The position numbers and the translations under genes were made by a program. 40,873 bases of DNA from positions 1 through 40,873 of the forward strand of contig JAUYRJ010000085.1 in assembly GCA_030696845.1 (NCBI GenBank). Reading direction: 5' to 3'. The stretch is from Polynucleobacter sp. Lineage in GTDB: Bacteria; Pseudomonadota; Gammaproteobacteria; Burkholderiales; Burkholderiaceae. Below the pieces are notes generated by a model, which saw only the letters and a program-made list of their open reading frames with translations, did no database searches and was not told the origin of the DNA. The first letter of the stretch is position 1; each line of letters opens with the position of its first letter. Positions 27,901 through 37,681 of the stretch are shown one piece after another.

Positions 27901-30756
27901 TTACTTCGTAACCACATACCCTTTAAGTTTGGCAAAGGCCGCGTTAATGAGCGATTTCTGTTGTTCTTGGTGAAGATGCGCATAGCCCACCGCGGGCGAC
28001 GCGGATGCGGGACGTCCGGCATACGCCATCTTCATTCCCTCGCTCATGTTTTCCAAGATATTGTGCTGAATAAAGAACCATGCACCTTGGTTTTGCGGCT
28101 CGTCCTGACACCACACCACCTCTTCCAATGCGGGGTACTTTTTCATCTCAGTAGAAATGGCTTTATGCGGGAATGGATAGAGTTGCTCCAAACGAATAAT
28201 CGCCACATCGCCAATGGATTTATCCGCGCGCGCCTTGGCCAAATCGTAATAGACCTTACCAGAGCAAATAATGAGACGGGTGACTTTCTTTGCGTCAATC
28301 GCCTCGTCGCGCTCACCGATAACAGTTTGAAATGCGCCTTTGGTAAATTCAATCAATGGGGAAGCCGCTTCCTTGTTGCGCAGCAGCGATTTGGGCGTCA
28401 TCAAAATGAGGGGCTTACGGAACTGACGAATCATTTGGCGACGCAGAACGTGAAAGATCTGCGATGCCGTGGTGGGTTGCACCACCTGCATATTGGTATC
28501 AGCACACAATTGCATGAAGCGCTCGAGGCGAGCAGAAGAATGCTCTGGGCCCTGACCTTCATAGCCATGCGGCAACATCATCACCAGACCATTAGCGCGG
28601 CCCCACTTCACCTCACCCGAGGCGATAAATTGATCAATGACGACTTGCGCACCATTGGCAAAATCGCCAAACTGCGCCTCCCAAATGGTGAGGGTATTGG
28701 GTTCTGCGGCGGCATACCCGTATTCAAAACCCAGCACCGCCTCTTCCGACAAAATGGAATCAATGACGGTAAACGGAGCTTGATCCTTAGCAACGTGCTG
28801 CAGCGGTACATAGGTGCCGGTATCCCACTTCTCACGATTCTGATTATGCAAAACCGCATGACGGTGGGTAAAGGTGCCTCGACCACTATCCTCGCCTGAG
28901 AGGCGAACAGGGTAGCCGCTCGCCACGAGTGAGGCAAATGCCATGTGCTCGCCCATGCCCCAATCGATGTTAGCCTCACCGCGACCCATGGCCGCCCGAT
29001 CATTTAATACTTTTTCAACCAAGGGGTGAACCTTGAGCTCGCTTGGTACGGTGCTAATTTTTTCAGCAAGGCGCTTCCACTCCGTCAACGGTATCGCCGT
29101 ATCAGCACTATCCGTCCATTTTTTATTGAGGAACGGCGCCCAATCCACTGCGAACTTGCCCTTGAAATTACTCAGAACGGGATCGGATGTTTGAACGCCC
29201 TCGTCCATTGCAGCGCGATACTCCTTGACCATGAGCTCACCGGTTCCAGGTGGAACCACGCCTTGCGCTTCTAACTTTTCAGCATAGAGCTTACGGGTGC
29301 CTGGATGGGCGCCAATAATTTTGTACATTAAGGGCTGCGTCATCGCCGGCGAGTCTTGCTCGTTGTGTCCTAATTTGCGGAAACACACAATATCAATCGC
29401 AACGTCTTTCTTAAACTGACTGCGGAACTCTACCGCAAGGCGGGTTGCCAATACCACCGCCTCAGGATCGTCGCCATTCACATGCAATACTGGCGCATCA
29501 ATCACTTTCATGATGTCGGTACAGTACAGGCTTGAGCGCAAGTCGCGCGGATCCGATGTGGTGAAGCCAATCTGATTGTTAATGACGATATGCACGGTAC
29601 CGCCTGTGGAATAACCACGCACTTCGGCCATTGCCAAGGTCTCCTGCATGACGCCTTGGCCCGCAATCGCAGCATCGCCATGAACCAAAACAGGTAGTAC
29701 CTGATCGCCCAATAAGTCGCCACGGCGCTCCATTCGTGCGCGCGCGGAACCCTCCACAACGGGGTTGACGATCTCTAAATGCGATGGATTAAATGCCAGC
29801 GATAAATGCACGGGGCCGCCTGGCGTAGAGATATCGCTAGAGAAACCTTGGTGGTATTTCACATCACCCGCAGGTAAATCTTCGGGGGCTTTATGTTCGA
29901 ATTCGGCAAAGAGATCTTTTGGCATTTTGCCAAGCACGTTCACCAGTACATTGAGACGACCACGGTGCGCCATGCCAATCACAATCTCTTGCACGCCACG
30001 TGTGCCCGCATCCCGAATTAATTCGTCCATACAGGCAATGAAGCTTTCACCGCCTTCCAGTGAGAACCGCTTTTGACCCACATACTTTGCCGACAGGTAG
30101 CGCTCCAAGCCTTCAGCAGCAGTCACGCGATCTAAAATTTGGCGCTTTTCTTCAACATTAAAATGGGGCGTAGAGCGGATGGACTCCAGTTTTTCCTGCC
30201 ACCACTTCTTCATGGTCTGGTCGGCAATAAACATGTACTCAGCACCAATCGTGCCGCAATAGGTTTCGCGTAACGCTTGGAGCAAATCACGCAGCGACAT
30301 ATCCGACTTGCCGAAGAAGGTATTACTGGTATTGAACACAATATCCATGTCCGCATCAGTAAAGCCGTAAAACGCGGGATTGAGTTCAGGAATGTCGGGG
30401 CGCTCGGTGCGCTTTAATGGGTCGATATTGGCCCAGCGATTACCGACGTTGCGGTAAGCGGCGATTAACTGCTGGACGGCGACGCGTTTGCGCCCCATCT
30501 CGGAGTCCACGGAGTCGGTTACTGTCCGAATTGGTCCCTGCTTCGCGCGCTCAGCAAACGAGGCCACAATCGGAGCATGGGCAATATCGGGTCCATTTGA
30601 ACCATCCACTGCGGGGACTTGGTTAACATTGTCAAAATAGTCTCGCCAATGATCCGCTACAGAAGTGGGATCAAGCAAGTAAGATTCGTAGAGCTCTTCT
30701 ACATAGGGGGCGTTTCCGCCAAAGAGGTAAGAACTACCCCTTGAGGACTGCATCAT
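27901..30756 (-). CDS. odhA: 2-oxoglutarate dehydrogenase E1 component
   Basis: Thiamin-diphosphate decarboxylase of the TCA cycle, about 951 residues. Seen: N-terminal [23 protein letters not shown] (E2-binding helix, split after GGNAP), [28 protein letters not shown], the TPP motif from [22 protein letters not shown] to [10 protein letters not shown] (about 360-400), and the pyrimidine-binding domain with [21 protein letters not shown] and [27 protein letters not shown] at 30765 opens the frame three codons earlier, but the ATG at 30756 has AAGG 8 bases upstream and is preferred. It heads the nine-gene leftward run. Also called sucA. Confidence 0.96.
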   Translation of the reverse strand: MMQSSRGSSYLFGGNAPYVEELYESYLLDPTSVADHWRDYFDNVNQVPAVDGSNGPDIAHAPIVASFAERAKQGPIRTVTDSVDSEMGRKRVAVQQLIAAYRNVGNRWANIDPLKRTERPDIPELNPAFYGFTDADMDIVFNTSNTFFGKSDMSLRDLLQALRETYCGTIGAEYMFIADQTMKKWWQEKLESIRSTPHFNVEEKRQILDRVTAAEGLERYLSAKYVGQKRFSLEGGESFIACMDELIRDAGTRGVQEIVIGMAHRGRLNVLVNVLGKMPKDLFAEFEHKAPEDLPAGDVKYHQGFSSDISTPGGPVHLSLAFNPSHLEIVNPVVEGSARARMERRGDLLGDQVLPVLVHGDAAIAGQGVMQETLAMAEVRGYSTGGTVHIVINNQIGFTTSDPRDLRSSLYCTDIMKVIDAPVLHVNGDDPEAVVLATRLAVEFRSQFKKDVAIDIVCFRKLGHNEQDSPAMTQPLMYKIIGAHPGTRKLYAEKLEAQGVVPPGTGELMVKEYRAAMDEGVQTSDPVLSNFKGKFAVDWAPFLNKKWTDSADTAIPLTEWKRLAEKISTVPSELKVHPLVEKVLNDRAAMGRGEANIDWGMGEHMAFASLVASGYPVRLSGEDSGRGTFTHRHAVLHNQNREKWDTGTYVPLQHVAKDQAPFTVIDSILSEEAVLGFEYGYAAAEPNTLTIWEAQFGDFANGAQVVIDQFIASGEVKWGRANGLVMMLPHGYEGQGPEHSSARLERFMQLCADTNMQVVQPTTASQIFHVLRRQMIRQFRKPLILMTPKSLLRNKEAASPLIEFTKGAFQTVIGERDEAIDAKKVTRLIICSGKVYYDLAKARADKSIGDVAIIRLEQLYPFPHKAISTEMKKYPALEEVVWCQDEPQNQGAWFFIQHNILENMSEGMKMAYAGRPASASPAVGYAHLHQEQQKSLINAAFAKLKGYVVTK

Positions 30757-30906
30757 GATACTCACCTTTCATCGGGTTTCCCGAAAAAAACTGTGGATTA
30801 AACCGTCTGCGCGAAGGCCTTACCTTCTAGCAGATTGATCATTGCTAACTCAATTACAGCGTTAGGTTAACACGAATAATCAACTCGTTAGAAAGTGCTT
30901 TCCCTA

Positions 30907-30957
30907 ATATCCGGATATCGTGTAGCGCTTTCCGACTGGCAAATAGGATTTTTCCTA
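30907..30957. promoter_or_regulatory. cluster of palindromes between odhA and the HTH-receiver gene
   Basis: A perfect 12-base palindrome ATATCCGGATAT (30907-30918) is followed by the dyad TAGGA-TTTT-TCCTA (30944-30957). A third short dyad, GAAAG-TG-CTTTC, lies at 30891-30902. The spacer 30757-31042 has no gene. Operator function is inferred. Confidence 0.4.
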
Positions 30958-31042
30958 CGGCTCTTTCATCAACTCCCGACAGATTCTGTTTGAAATGCTT
31001 TTTATGCTTTAACTCTCTGTTAATCGAGTAAATGAAGGAAAA

Positions 31043-31765
31043 ATGAAAGCAATTACCCCCGACCAGGAATACCTTAGCACCCGACAAAGTGCCAAAATCC
31101 TTAATGTCTCCCTTGGGACCGTCCAAAAAATGGTTGAACTTGGCGAATTAATTGCATGGAAAACCCGTGGCGGGCATCGTCGCATCCTAGCAAGCTCTCT
31201 TGAACAGCAACTGCGCCGCCGAGCCCTTGCGATGCGACAAAAATCTAGCCAACATTGCCTGTTAATGGGTATCTTTCGCCGTACAGAAAATAGCTTAGCA
31301 CTCTCAGATGCCATGGCGCACTGGCGACTTAAAGTCGATATGGAGATATCACTCGATAGTCTGGAGGGATTAATGCAGGCAGTTTCGATTTCGCCTGATT
31401 TAATTTTTCTTGATGCACTCATTCCCCCAGTAGAACAAGTGCATTTAATCCATTATTTAAGCAAAAACACACGAACCCAGCGCATCCCCATCCTGGTCGA
31501 TGAAGGATTTATTCAGCTGCACCCTGGAGTGTTGCAGCTGGCAGGTGAAAATGCGGGGGTATTAAAACCCCTGCCAAACGAAACGCAAGCACTGGAGGCC
31601 GAGGAAATGGTCATTACTGAAAACCCCCTCATACTCGGCTACCCAGCAACAACCCCATCAGAAAATATCAATGCAATAAACCGGGATCGATTTGATTCAC
31701 TCGAATCCGTATTTATTGAGGGGCTTGGGCGTAAATACGAATGGAGTAGCCACGCAGCAAACTAG
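31043..31765 (+). CDS. DNA-binding protein: excisionase/MerR-type HTH plus degenerate receiver domain
   Basis: 240 residues. Residues 9-58 form a HTH_17/excisionase-type winged helix (YLSTRQSAKILNVSLGTVQK, then TRGGHRRI in the wing). Residues about 70-178 look like a CheY-like receiver: the phospho-acceptor context PDLIFLDALIPP (Asp124) and GVLKPLP (Lys175) are present, but the acidic pair after strand 1 is missing (LLMGIFRRTEN) and the Thr/Ser switch region reads IPILVDEG. Response regulators usually have the receiver first; here it is last. The tail of about 60 residues is unassigned. No histidine kinase is adjacent. AAGGA lies only 3 bases from the ATG. The gene has its own downstream terminator. 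Confidence 0.75.
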   Translation: MKAITPDQEYLSTRQSAKILNVSLGTVQKMVELGELIAWKTRGGHRRILASSLEQQLRRRALAMRQKSSQHCLLMGIFRRTENSLALSDAMAHWRLKVDMEISLDSLEGLMQAVSISPDLIFLDALIPPVEQVHLIHYLSKNTRTQRIPILVDEGFIQLHPGVLQLAGENAGVLKPLPNETQALEAEEMVITENPLILGYPATTPSENINAINRDRFDSLESVFIEGLGRKYEWSSHAAN

Positions 31766-31780
31766 AGCTAAACCAAGCAA

Positions 31781-31812
31781 AAGGCCGTCATCTAGACGGC
31801 CTTAATTTTAAT
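31781..31812. terminator. bidirectional terminator between the HTH-receiver gene and hns
   Basis: AAGGCCGTC (31781-31789) and GACGGCCTT (31795-31803) form a 9-bp stem with a 5-base loop, followed by AATTTTAAT. On the minus strand the stem continues into TTTT. It serves two convergent genes. Confidence 0.88.
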
Positions 31813-31829
31813 AAATATAATTAATTCAA

Positions 31830-32114
31830 TTAGATAGAAAAAACACTTCGATCTTTACCTTCAATCCATTTTGGTGCTTTGCCTCGGCCAGTCCAGGTTT
31901 CACCGGTTACCGGGTCGCGGTACTTTGGAGCCACCTTGCCGCTTGGGCCGCGTGCGCTGGCTTTTCGGCTAAATAGGTCGGACGCCTCTAATCCGTACTG
32001 CTCAATAATGGCTTTAGCTTTAGCAATACCATCCGCCTTCTCACGCTGAATCGCTTCTTTAATCTGTTTATCGAGCTGCTCGCGCTGAGCGAGTAATTCC
32101 TGATAGGACGGCAT
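31830..32114 (-). CDS. H-NS family histone-like protein
   Basis: 94 residues from the ATG at 32114 (MPSYQELLAQREQL), typical for the short beta-proteobacterial H-NS group (BpH3/HvrA-like). The N-terminal coiled coil (about 3-40) drives oligomerisation, followed by a linker and the DNA-binding core YRDPVTGETWTGRGKAPKWI (about 64-83), whose WTGRG loop inserts in the minor groove of AT-rich DNA. The frame is open 23 codons further upstream, but GGAGA 11 bases before this ATG decides the start. The very AT-rich region upstream could be bound by the protein itself (inference). Confidence 0.93.
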   Translation of the reverse strand: MPSYQELLAQREQLDKQIKEAIQREKADGIAKAKAIIEQYGLEASDLFSRKASARGPSGKVAPKYRDPVTGETWTGRGKAPKWIEGKDRSVFSI

Positions 32115-32183
32115 ATTAAATGATTCTCCGATTGAATGTTTTTTATAAGATATAAAAGTTAATCGCATATCATGCTTGTGCAT

Positions 32184-32212
32184 ATTATAAGCATAATCAG
32201 GATTAAATCCAA
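32184..32212 (-). promoter_or_regulatory. promoter of the H-NS family gene
   Basis: On the minus strand a perfect TATAAT (32184-32189) lies 17 bases after TTGGAT (32207-32212). The predicted leader is about 60 bases. Confidence 0.5.
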
Positions 32213-32328
32213 TAAATCACTCTATTTGGCTTATTAATTAATATGGTGTGAATAATTCGAATTTAGTATATTTACCGCTTTAGGATAATAGATTTTGCGG
32301 AATAGTTATAAATGTTAATATCTATTTA

Positions 32329-32382
32329 ATTACCATATAAATAATAAATAACTTATTTAAATGGTAATGGGATGATCCCATT
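32329..32382. repeat. two adjoining inverted repeats between hns and the thioesterase gene
   Basis: ATTACCATATAAATAA (32329-32344) pairs with TTATTTAAATGGTAAT (32353-32368): 16 bp with one mismatch and an 8-base loop. Next to it AATGGGA-TGA-TCCCATT (32366-32382) forms a 7-bp hairpin that overlaps the thioesterase stop codon; the two share 32366-32368, so they may be alternative folds. They could end thioesterase transcription, though there is no classic T run. Confidence 0.65.
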
Positions 32383-32785
32383 AATGGCGCATCATAAAGC
32401 TGCCCAAGGCTTTAGCGGTAACAACACCAGCCTCGTTGATCACCTCACCCTCGCAGTAATTAATGGTCTTACCAGCCTTGAGGAGCTTGCCCTCAATAAT
32501 CAGTTTACCGGTCGAGGGGCGCATGAAGCTGACCGTCATATCCACCGTGACCATGCCCTTCGCATCAGGATGCGCACTGCGCGCAGCCGCAGCCATCGCA
32601 AAATCGAGCAAAGTCATGCTGAGGCCGCCATGCCCCACCTGAAAGCTATTCAAATGCTCTGGCCGCAGATCAAGGCAAATCCGAGACTTACCGTTCTCAG
32701 CGAATTCAGGGACTACGCCAATGAAATCCAAAAAAGGGATGGTTAAGCCAAAATAGGACGTGGGCTGGCGTTCAGAGTTGCTCAT
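32381..32785 (-). CDS. PaaI-family hotdog thioesterase
   Basis: 134 residues. Single hotdog fold with the conserved helix start VGHGGLSMTLLDFAMAAAA (about 50-68) and the strand TVDMTVSFMRPSTGKLIIEGKLLKAGKTI, as in the PaaI / YbgC-like acyl-CoA thioesterases. It probably hydrolyses a medium-chain or aryl acyl-CoA; the substrate is not readable. It is transcribed leftward, just downstream of tRNA-Pro. Confidence 0.87.
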   Translation of the reverse strand: MSNSERQPTSYFGLTIPFLDFIGVVPEFAENGKSRICLDLRPEHLNSFQVGHGGLSMTLLDFAMAAAARSAHPDAKGMVTVDMTVSFMRPSTGKLIIEGKLLKAGKTINYCEGEVINEAGVVTAKALGSFMMRH

Positions 32786-32845
32786 GGGCGGGCTCTTTCA
32801 AAATCGTGCGGATAAAAAAGGGGGATCAAGGGAAATTCAAAATCA

Positions 32846-32922
<77 letters not shown>

Positions 32923-32948
32923 ACGAAAACTAAAATTGTATCAGCTGC

Positions 32949-33362
32949 TTATTTAGCGAATAGCCGATCAGGCTGGGCCATGGCTTTGAACTCAATAGCG
33001 TTACCCGACGGATCCAAGAAGAACATGGTGGCCTGCTCGCCAACCTCCCCTTTAAATCGGATATAGGGCTCAATAATGAACTCAATCCCTGCTGCCTTGA
33101 GCTTATCTGCCATTGCCTCCCATTCAGGCATAGACAACACAATACCAAAATGGCGGACAGGCACTTTTTTGCCATCCACATCGGAATACGCGTCATTTAG
33201 CGCCTCGCCTTCGGCAAGGTGCGCAACGATCTGGTGACCAAATAAATTAAAGTCAATCCACTCATCCGAGCTACGACCCTCAGGGCATCCCAGCAATGCC
33301 CCATAAAAAGCGCGGGCTTTTTCTAAGTTGTCGACCGGAAAGGCCAAATGAAATGGGTGCAT
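32949..33362 (-). CDS. VOC family (glyoxalase/dioxygenase fold) protein
   Basis: 137 residues with two beta-alpha-beta-beta-beta modules. Module 1 starts [26 protein letters not shown]; module 2 starts [27 protein letters not shown] and ends [16 protein letters not shown]. Metal-ligand candidates are His5, His in RHFGIV and Glu in NAIEFKA. It resembles uncharacterised members rather than glyoxalase I, so the reaction is unknown. Confidence 0.87.
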   Translation of the reverse strand: MHPFHLAFPVDNLEKARAFYGALLGCPEGRSSDEWIDFNLFGHQIVAHLAEGEALNDAYSDVDGKKVPVRHFGIVLSMPEWEAMADKLKAAGIEFIIEPYIRFKGEVGEQATMFFLDPSGNAIEFKAMAQPDRLFAK

Positions 33363-33390
33363 ACAGCTCTCCTAAAAGAATATGATTATT

Positions 33391-33741
33391 TTACTGGGAC
33401 AGGATTTTTAGAACGGCTTCAAGCTCATCCCGAAGTTTCAGTTCGCCGCGAGCCTCTTCAAGGCGATTGCGGGCGCCGCTAATCGTAAAGCCCTCTTCAT
33501 ACAACAGCGCTCGAATCTTGCGGATCAAGACCACCTCATGATGCTGATAGTAGCGGCGGTTGCCGCGGCGTTTTTGTGGGCGAAGTTGCGCAAACTCCTG
33601 CTCCCAATAACGCAAAACATGCGAGCGAACACCGCATAGCTCTGCTACTTCGCCAATGGTGAAATAACGCTTTGATGGAATGGGTGGCAGCTGGGAGCCC
33701 AGCAATACCAACCCTGAATCAATCTCGGTTTTCTCGAGCAT
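33391..33741 (-). CDS. MerR family transcriptional regulator
   Basis: 116 residues from the ATG at 33741 ([10 protein letters not shown]); earlier in-frame ATGs lie inside ihfA. The MerR winged helix runs about 25-95: [40 protein letters not shown] with the HTH, the RYWE start of helix 3 and the wing RRGNRRYY. It lacks the long dimer helix extension with metal-binding cysteines, so a metal or redox role is unlikely. It overlaps ihfA by 23 bases; the ihfA-merR pair is conserved in beta-proteobacteria, and its target is unknown. Confidence 0.88.
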   Translation of the reverse strand: MLEKTEIDSGLVLLGSQLPPIPSKRYFTIGEVAELCGVRSHVLRYWEQEFAQLRPQKRRGNRRYYQHHEVVLIRKIRALLYEEGFTISGARNRLEEARGELKLRDELEAVLKILSQ

Positions 33742-34036
33742 GTGACTCAACAGCATCCTTGAGTTTTTGACTGGCATGGAATGTGACCACGCGTCGAGCT
33801 GCAATCGGAATCATTTCCCCGGTCTTAGGATTACGACCAGGGCGCGCCGACTTATTACGCAATTGAAAATTACCAAAGCCCGATATCTTGACCTCCGTAC
33901 CACCTTCTAAAGAAACGCCAATGCGATCAAAAAACGCATCGATCATATCCTTGGCTTCTCGCTTATTTAAACCTACCTGATCAAACAAGGCTTCTGATAA
34001 TTCGTTTTTAGTAACAGTCTGACTGGTTTCATTCAT
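33719..34036 (-). CDS. ihfA: integration host factor subunit alpha
   Basis: 105-residue DNA-bending protein, heterodimer with IhfB, acting in recombination, replication and transcription architecture. Seen: N-terminal helices [62 protein letters not shown] with the beta-ribbon arm and its intercalating proline. It lies 71 bases downstream of pheT, as in E. coli (pheST-ihfA). Confidence 0.96.
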   Translation of the reverse strand: MNETSQTVTKNELSEALFDQVGLNKREAKDMIDAFFDRIGVSLEGGTEVKISGFGNFQLRNKSARPGRNPKTGEMIPIAARRVVTFHASQKLKDAVESHARENRD

Positions 34037-34107
34037 GATGGGCTCTTATTTTTTTCAAACGAATCGAACTATTATGACGATTCCCAAAAGCAGTGTAGCA
34101 ATATTTT

Positions 34108-36594
34108 TTAACGCAGCCGCGCATCACAGCACTTTTGTAGTGCGCCGAGCAATGCTGCAATCGCAGCATCCACTTGTGCATCTTGCAATGTTTCATTAGC
34201 GTTTTGTAATGTAATCCGAAACGCTAGGCTTTTTTCATCCGCCGCCATACTACTGCTGCCGGCTACCGGCCGGAAATCATCAAAGACATCTATCTGGCGA
34301 ACCAAAGCTTGCCCAGCAGCGCTCATTGCATCCAGCATTGTTTGCGCTGCGACGGACTGCTTGACGACAACGGCAAGATCACGCTGCACTGCAGGGAATT
34401 TACTGATCTCCGTCGGCAATGGCAAACCGATCTCGGCAAGCACATCCCAATCGCACTCGAACAACACCGGCGCATGCGGTAATTCATAGGCTTGTTGCAA
34501 TGCCGGATGCAATTCACCTATCCAGCCCGCCTCAATCGTTTTTTTACCCAATCGAAAGGCAATTTTTGCAGACCGCCCAGGGTGTAGCGCCGGATGAATA
34601 GCCGCGCTGCTGATAAAAACTAAAGGCGCAAAGATTCGCTCGAGATCCCCTTTGACATCAAAGAAGTCAACTGGCCTACTTTTGCCAGCCCACTGCTCCG
34701 GCAGTGCTGAGCCATAGGCTAAACCGCCTATGCGACGCGGCTGATCGTAGCCTGCCACTATCCCTGAAGAATCGACTTGCGCGCCGCTACGCATGAATAC
34801 ACGCCCAACTTCAAATAAACGCACCCGATTACTGCCGCGATTTAAATTAGCGCGCAAATTACCCAATAAACCACCCCATAAGGTACTGCGCATTACGGCA
34901 TATTGATTGGCAATAGGATTTTGTACGCGAATGATCTTGCTTTCATCGCCCTGATGCATTGACAGGCGGGCTTCGCTATCGGCGTCTGTAAAGCCAAAGT
35001 TCACGGCCTCTTGATAGCCCTCTTGCGCCAATGCATGACGAAGCCGGTGGATACTGCGACGAGCCTCCAAGGGGGCGCTCATCTTTAATGCAGCTACAGG
35101 AGGGTGATCTGGAATATTTTCAAAACCGTAGAGGCGAGCCACCTCCTCAATCAAATCTTCTTCAATTTCAATATCGAAGCGATAGCTTGGTGGGTTGACG
35201 GTAAAAGTCGATGAATGGACTTCATCACCCTCTTTCACCGTAAACTCAAAGCCCAACTTTGTAAACACATCACTGACAATTTGAGCATTAAGGGGGATGC
35301 CAATCACATCGATCGCGCGTTGCAAGCGTAAAGTCACTGGCTTGCGCTCGGGCAATCCCGTAATTTGATCTGAAATCGGCCCCGCCTGACCACCACATAC
35401 CTCAAGGATTAGAGAAGATAAATACTCAAGGTGAGTTACGGTTGCGGCAGGATCAACACCGCGCTCAAAACGATGGCCCGCATCCGTTGTGAAGTTAAAG
35501 CGTCGTGCGCGACCTTGAATCGCAGCCGGCCACCAAAATGCAGCCTCAACATAAATATTGACGGTGTTATCGCTGACAGCGGTGGTATTTCCACCCATAA
35601 TCCCAGCAAGACTAACTGGCCCCGTACTGTCGGCAACTACGCCAACGCCTTGAGCTAACTGGTTTGTTAACTCACCCTGCACAATCGGATTAAGTACTTG
35701 CTCATTTAATAAGGCAATCTGCTCACCTGGCTTTGCCCAGCGCACATGCAAATCACCCCGCAGTTGATCGAGATCAAACACGTGAGTCGGCTGACCCATC
35801 TCTAACATTACGTAATTCGATAGATCAACTAAAGGCGAAATGCTCCGCTGACCAGCGTGACGTAAGCGCTGCACGATCCAGTCTGGTGTTTTGGCTTTTG
35901 GATTGACGCCACGAATCACGCGGCCGGCAAAACGCCCGCATAAATCGGGGGCATCAATGTGCACAGGCAGCCTATCGCTAATACTGGCTACTGGGGCCTT
36001 CCACGTCGGGCCGCACAGGGCTGCGCCGGTAATCGCCGATACCTCACGCGCCAAACCAGTTAGCGATAAGCAGTCCGCTTTATTCGGTGTGAGTTTGATG
36101 ATGTAGATCTGATCATCCAGACCAAGGTACTCACGAATATTGCTACCGACTGGCGCATCCAGTGGTAACTCGAGAATGCCCTCATGGTCTTCGCCCAGGC
36201 CCAGCTCGCGTCCTGAGCAAAGCATGCCTTGACTCTCAACACCGCGCAGCTTGCCGACCTTAATCTGAAATGGCTTGCCGCCCACTTCCGCAGGCGGAAG
36301 CAATGCGCCAACTAGGGCGCACGGAATCTTGATCCCAGCACGGGCATTTGGGGCGCCACATACAATTTGCAACTCACTACCTGTGCCCGCGTTCACTTTG
36401 CATACCCGCAAGCGATCCGCATCGGGATGCTGTTCTGCCGATAGAATTTCAGCGACTACGACTTGGGTGAACGGCGGCGCAACGGGATACTGCTCCTCCA
36501 CCTCGAGTCCGGCCATGGTCATCGCGTGACCAAGGGCCTCGCTATCCAGAGCGGGATTAACATACTGACGGAGCCAGGATTCAGAGAATTGCAT
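34108..36594 (-). CDS. pheT: phenylalanine--tRNA ligase subunit beta
   Basis: 828 residues, normal bacterial length. Domains in order: N-terminal segment with an EMAP-like OB fold (about 39-150; VVAEILSAEQHPDADRLRVCKVNAG), B3/B4 editing domain (about 210-400; FAGRVIRG, DLSNYVMLEMGQPTHVFDLDQLRG), B5 domain (FEIEEDLIEEVARLYGFENIP-type segment near 470-490), catalytic-like core and the C-terminal anticodon-binding ferredoxin fold (FPAVQRDLAVVV onward). It forms the alpha2-beta2 enzyme with PheS, 28 bases upstream. Confidence 0.96.
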   Translation of the reverse strand: MQFSESWLRQYVNPALDSEALGHAMTMAGLEVEEQYPVAPPFTQVVVAEILSAEQHPDADRLRVCKVNAGTGSELQIVCGAPNARAGIKIPCALVGALLPPAEVGGKPFQIKVGKLRGVESQGMLCSGRELGLGEDHEGILELPLDAPVGSNIREYLGLDDQIYIIKLTPNKADCLSLTGLAREVSAITGAALCGPTWKAPVASISDRLPVHIDAPDLCGRFAGRVIRGVNPKAKTPDWIVQRLRHAGQRSISPLVDLSNYVMLEMGQPTHVFDLDQLRGDLHVRWAKPGEQIALLNEQVLNPIVQGELTNQLAQGVGVVADSTGPVSLAGIMGGNTTAVSDNTVNIYVEAAFWWPAAIQGRARRFNFTTDAGHRFERGVDPAATVTHLEYLSSLILEVCGGQAGPISDQITGLPERKPVTLRLQRAIDVIGIPLNAQIVSDVFTKLGFEFTVKEGDEVHSSTFTVNPPSYRFDIEIEEDLIEEVARLYGFENIPDHPPVAALKMSAPLEARRSIHRLRHALAQEGYQEAVNFGFTDADSEARLSMHQGDESKIIRVQNPIANQYAVMRSTLWGGLLGNLRANLNRGSNRVRLFEVGRVFMRSGAQVDSSGIVAGYDQPRRIGGLAYGSALPEQWAGKSRPVDFFDVKGDLERIFAPLVFISSAAIHPALHPGRSAKIAFRLGKKTIEAGWIGELHPALQQAYELPHAPVLFECDWDVLAEIGLPLPTEISKFPAVQRDLAVVVKQSVAAQTMLDAMSAAGQALVRQIDVFDDFRPVAGSSSMAADEKSLAFRITLQNANETLQDAQVDAAIAALLGALQKCCDARLR

Positions 36595-36622
36595 GGGCTA
36601 GATCAATTTCAGTATTGAAGCG

Positions 36623-37669
36623 TTAAGCGGGAAACTGCGCTAAAAAGCGCAAATCATTTTCAAAAAAGAGACGTAAATCATCCACGCCATAGCGGAGCAT
36701 CGTCATGCGCTCGAGGCCAGAACCGAATGCGAAGCCGGTATAGCGCTCAGGATCAATACCCATATTACGTAATACATTCGGATGCACTTGCCCGGCCCCC
36801 GAAATTTCTAACCAGCGACCCGCCAACTTGCCGCTACCAAAGGCCATATCAATTTCGGCCGACGGCTCAGTAAAGGGGAAATAAGATGGCCTAAAGCGTA
36901 CTTGCAGCGCATCGGTCTCAAAAAAGGTTCTGAGAAAATCGGTATAGACACCCTTGAGATCGGCAAACGAGACTTTCTCGTCAATCCAAAGCCCTTCCAC
37001 CTGATGAAACATGGGTGAATGCGTAGCATCGCTGTCAACGCGATAGGTTCTGCCCGGCGCAATCACTTTAATTGGCGGCATGACTGCAGCGCCAGCATAC
37101 TTTTTAACGTGCTCACTAGCGTAACGCACCTGAATTGGGCTGGTGTGGGTACGCAGCAATAAGGGCTTGCCTAAGGAGTCATGGCCGTCAACATAAAACG
37201 TATCTTGCATTGATCGCGCAGGGTGATTCTCGGGGCTATTTAAAGCGGTGAAGTTAAACCAATCGGTTTCGATCTCCGGACCATCAGCAACATCAAACCC
37301 GATCGAATGAAAGATAGCCTCAACCCGCTCCCATGTGCGCATAACGGGATGCAGGCTACCTACAGCCTGCCCGCGGCCAGGTAAAGAAACATCGATCGAC
37401 TCGGCCGCAAGGCGCTCTTGCAGAACGGCATTAGCCAGCGCTTGGCGACGCTCTTGAAGCGCTGCCTCTACCGCTGTTTTCACTTGATTAATTTGCGCAC
37501 CAGCACTCTTGCGCTCGTCAGGCGACATCCCTCCGAGCGCTTTTAAACGCTCAGTGAGAACACCTGATTTACCGAGATACCTGGCTTTCGCGTCCTCCAA
37601 GGCTGCTGCATCGGCGGCCTTGGTGAAATCGCGTTTGGCATCCTCGACAATGTGGTCGAGAGAAACCAT
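36623..37669 (-). CDS. pheS: phenylalanine--tRNA ligase subunit alpha
   Basis: 348 residues. Class II catalytic subunit: N-terminal coiled coil (about 1-90), motif 1 [38 protein letters not shown], motif 2 with [11 protein letters not shown] and [23 protein letters not shown], and motif 3 [24 protein letters not shown]. It starts 12 bases after rplT, so there is no room for the pheM leader-peptide attenuator found in E. coli. Confidence 0.97.
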   Translation of the reverse strand: MVSLDHIVEDAKRDFTKAADAAALEDAKARYLGKSGVLTERLKALGGMSPDERKSAGAQINQVKTAVEAALQERRQALANAVLQERLAAESIDVSLPGRGQAVGSLHPVMRTWERVEAIFHSIGFDVADGPEIETDWFNFTALNSPENHPARSMQDTFYVDGHDSLGKPLLLRTHTSPIQVRYASEHVKKYAGAAVMPPIKVIAPGRTYRVDSDATHSPMFHQVEGLWIDEKVSFADLKGVYTDFLRTFFETDALQVRFRPSYFPFTEPSAEIDMAFGSGKLAGRWLEISGAGQVHPNVLRNMGIDPERYTGFAFGSGLERMTMLRYGVDDLRLFFENDLRFLAQFPA

Positions 37670-37681
37670 CTCAGCTTGTAA

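Noticed and set aside
27871..28899. 342-codon open frame on the plus strand
   Set aside because: It lies wholly antisense to odhA, mirrors its codon periodicity, has no recognisable domain and no ribosome site. It is a shadow of a strongly conserved gene.
30854..31126. 90-codon minus-strand frame next to the HTH-receiver gene
   Set aside because: It overlaps the regulator start, has no domain similarity and no good ribosome site. The spacer is better read as regulatory.
37670..37681. pheM-like attenuator before pheS
   Set aside because: Only 12 bases separate rplT and pheS, so there is no leader peptide or terminator. The E. coli style control is absent here.
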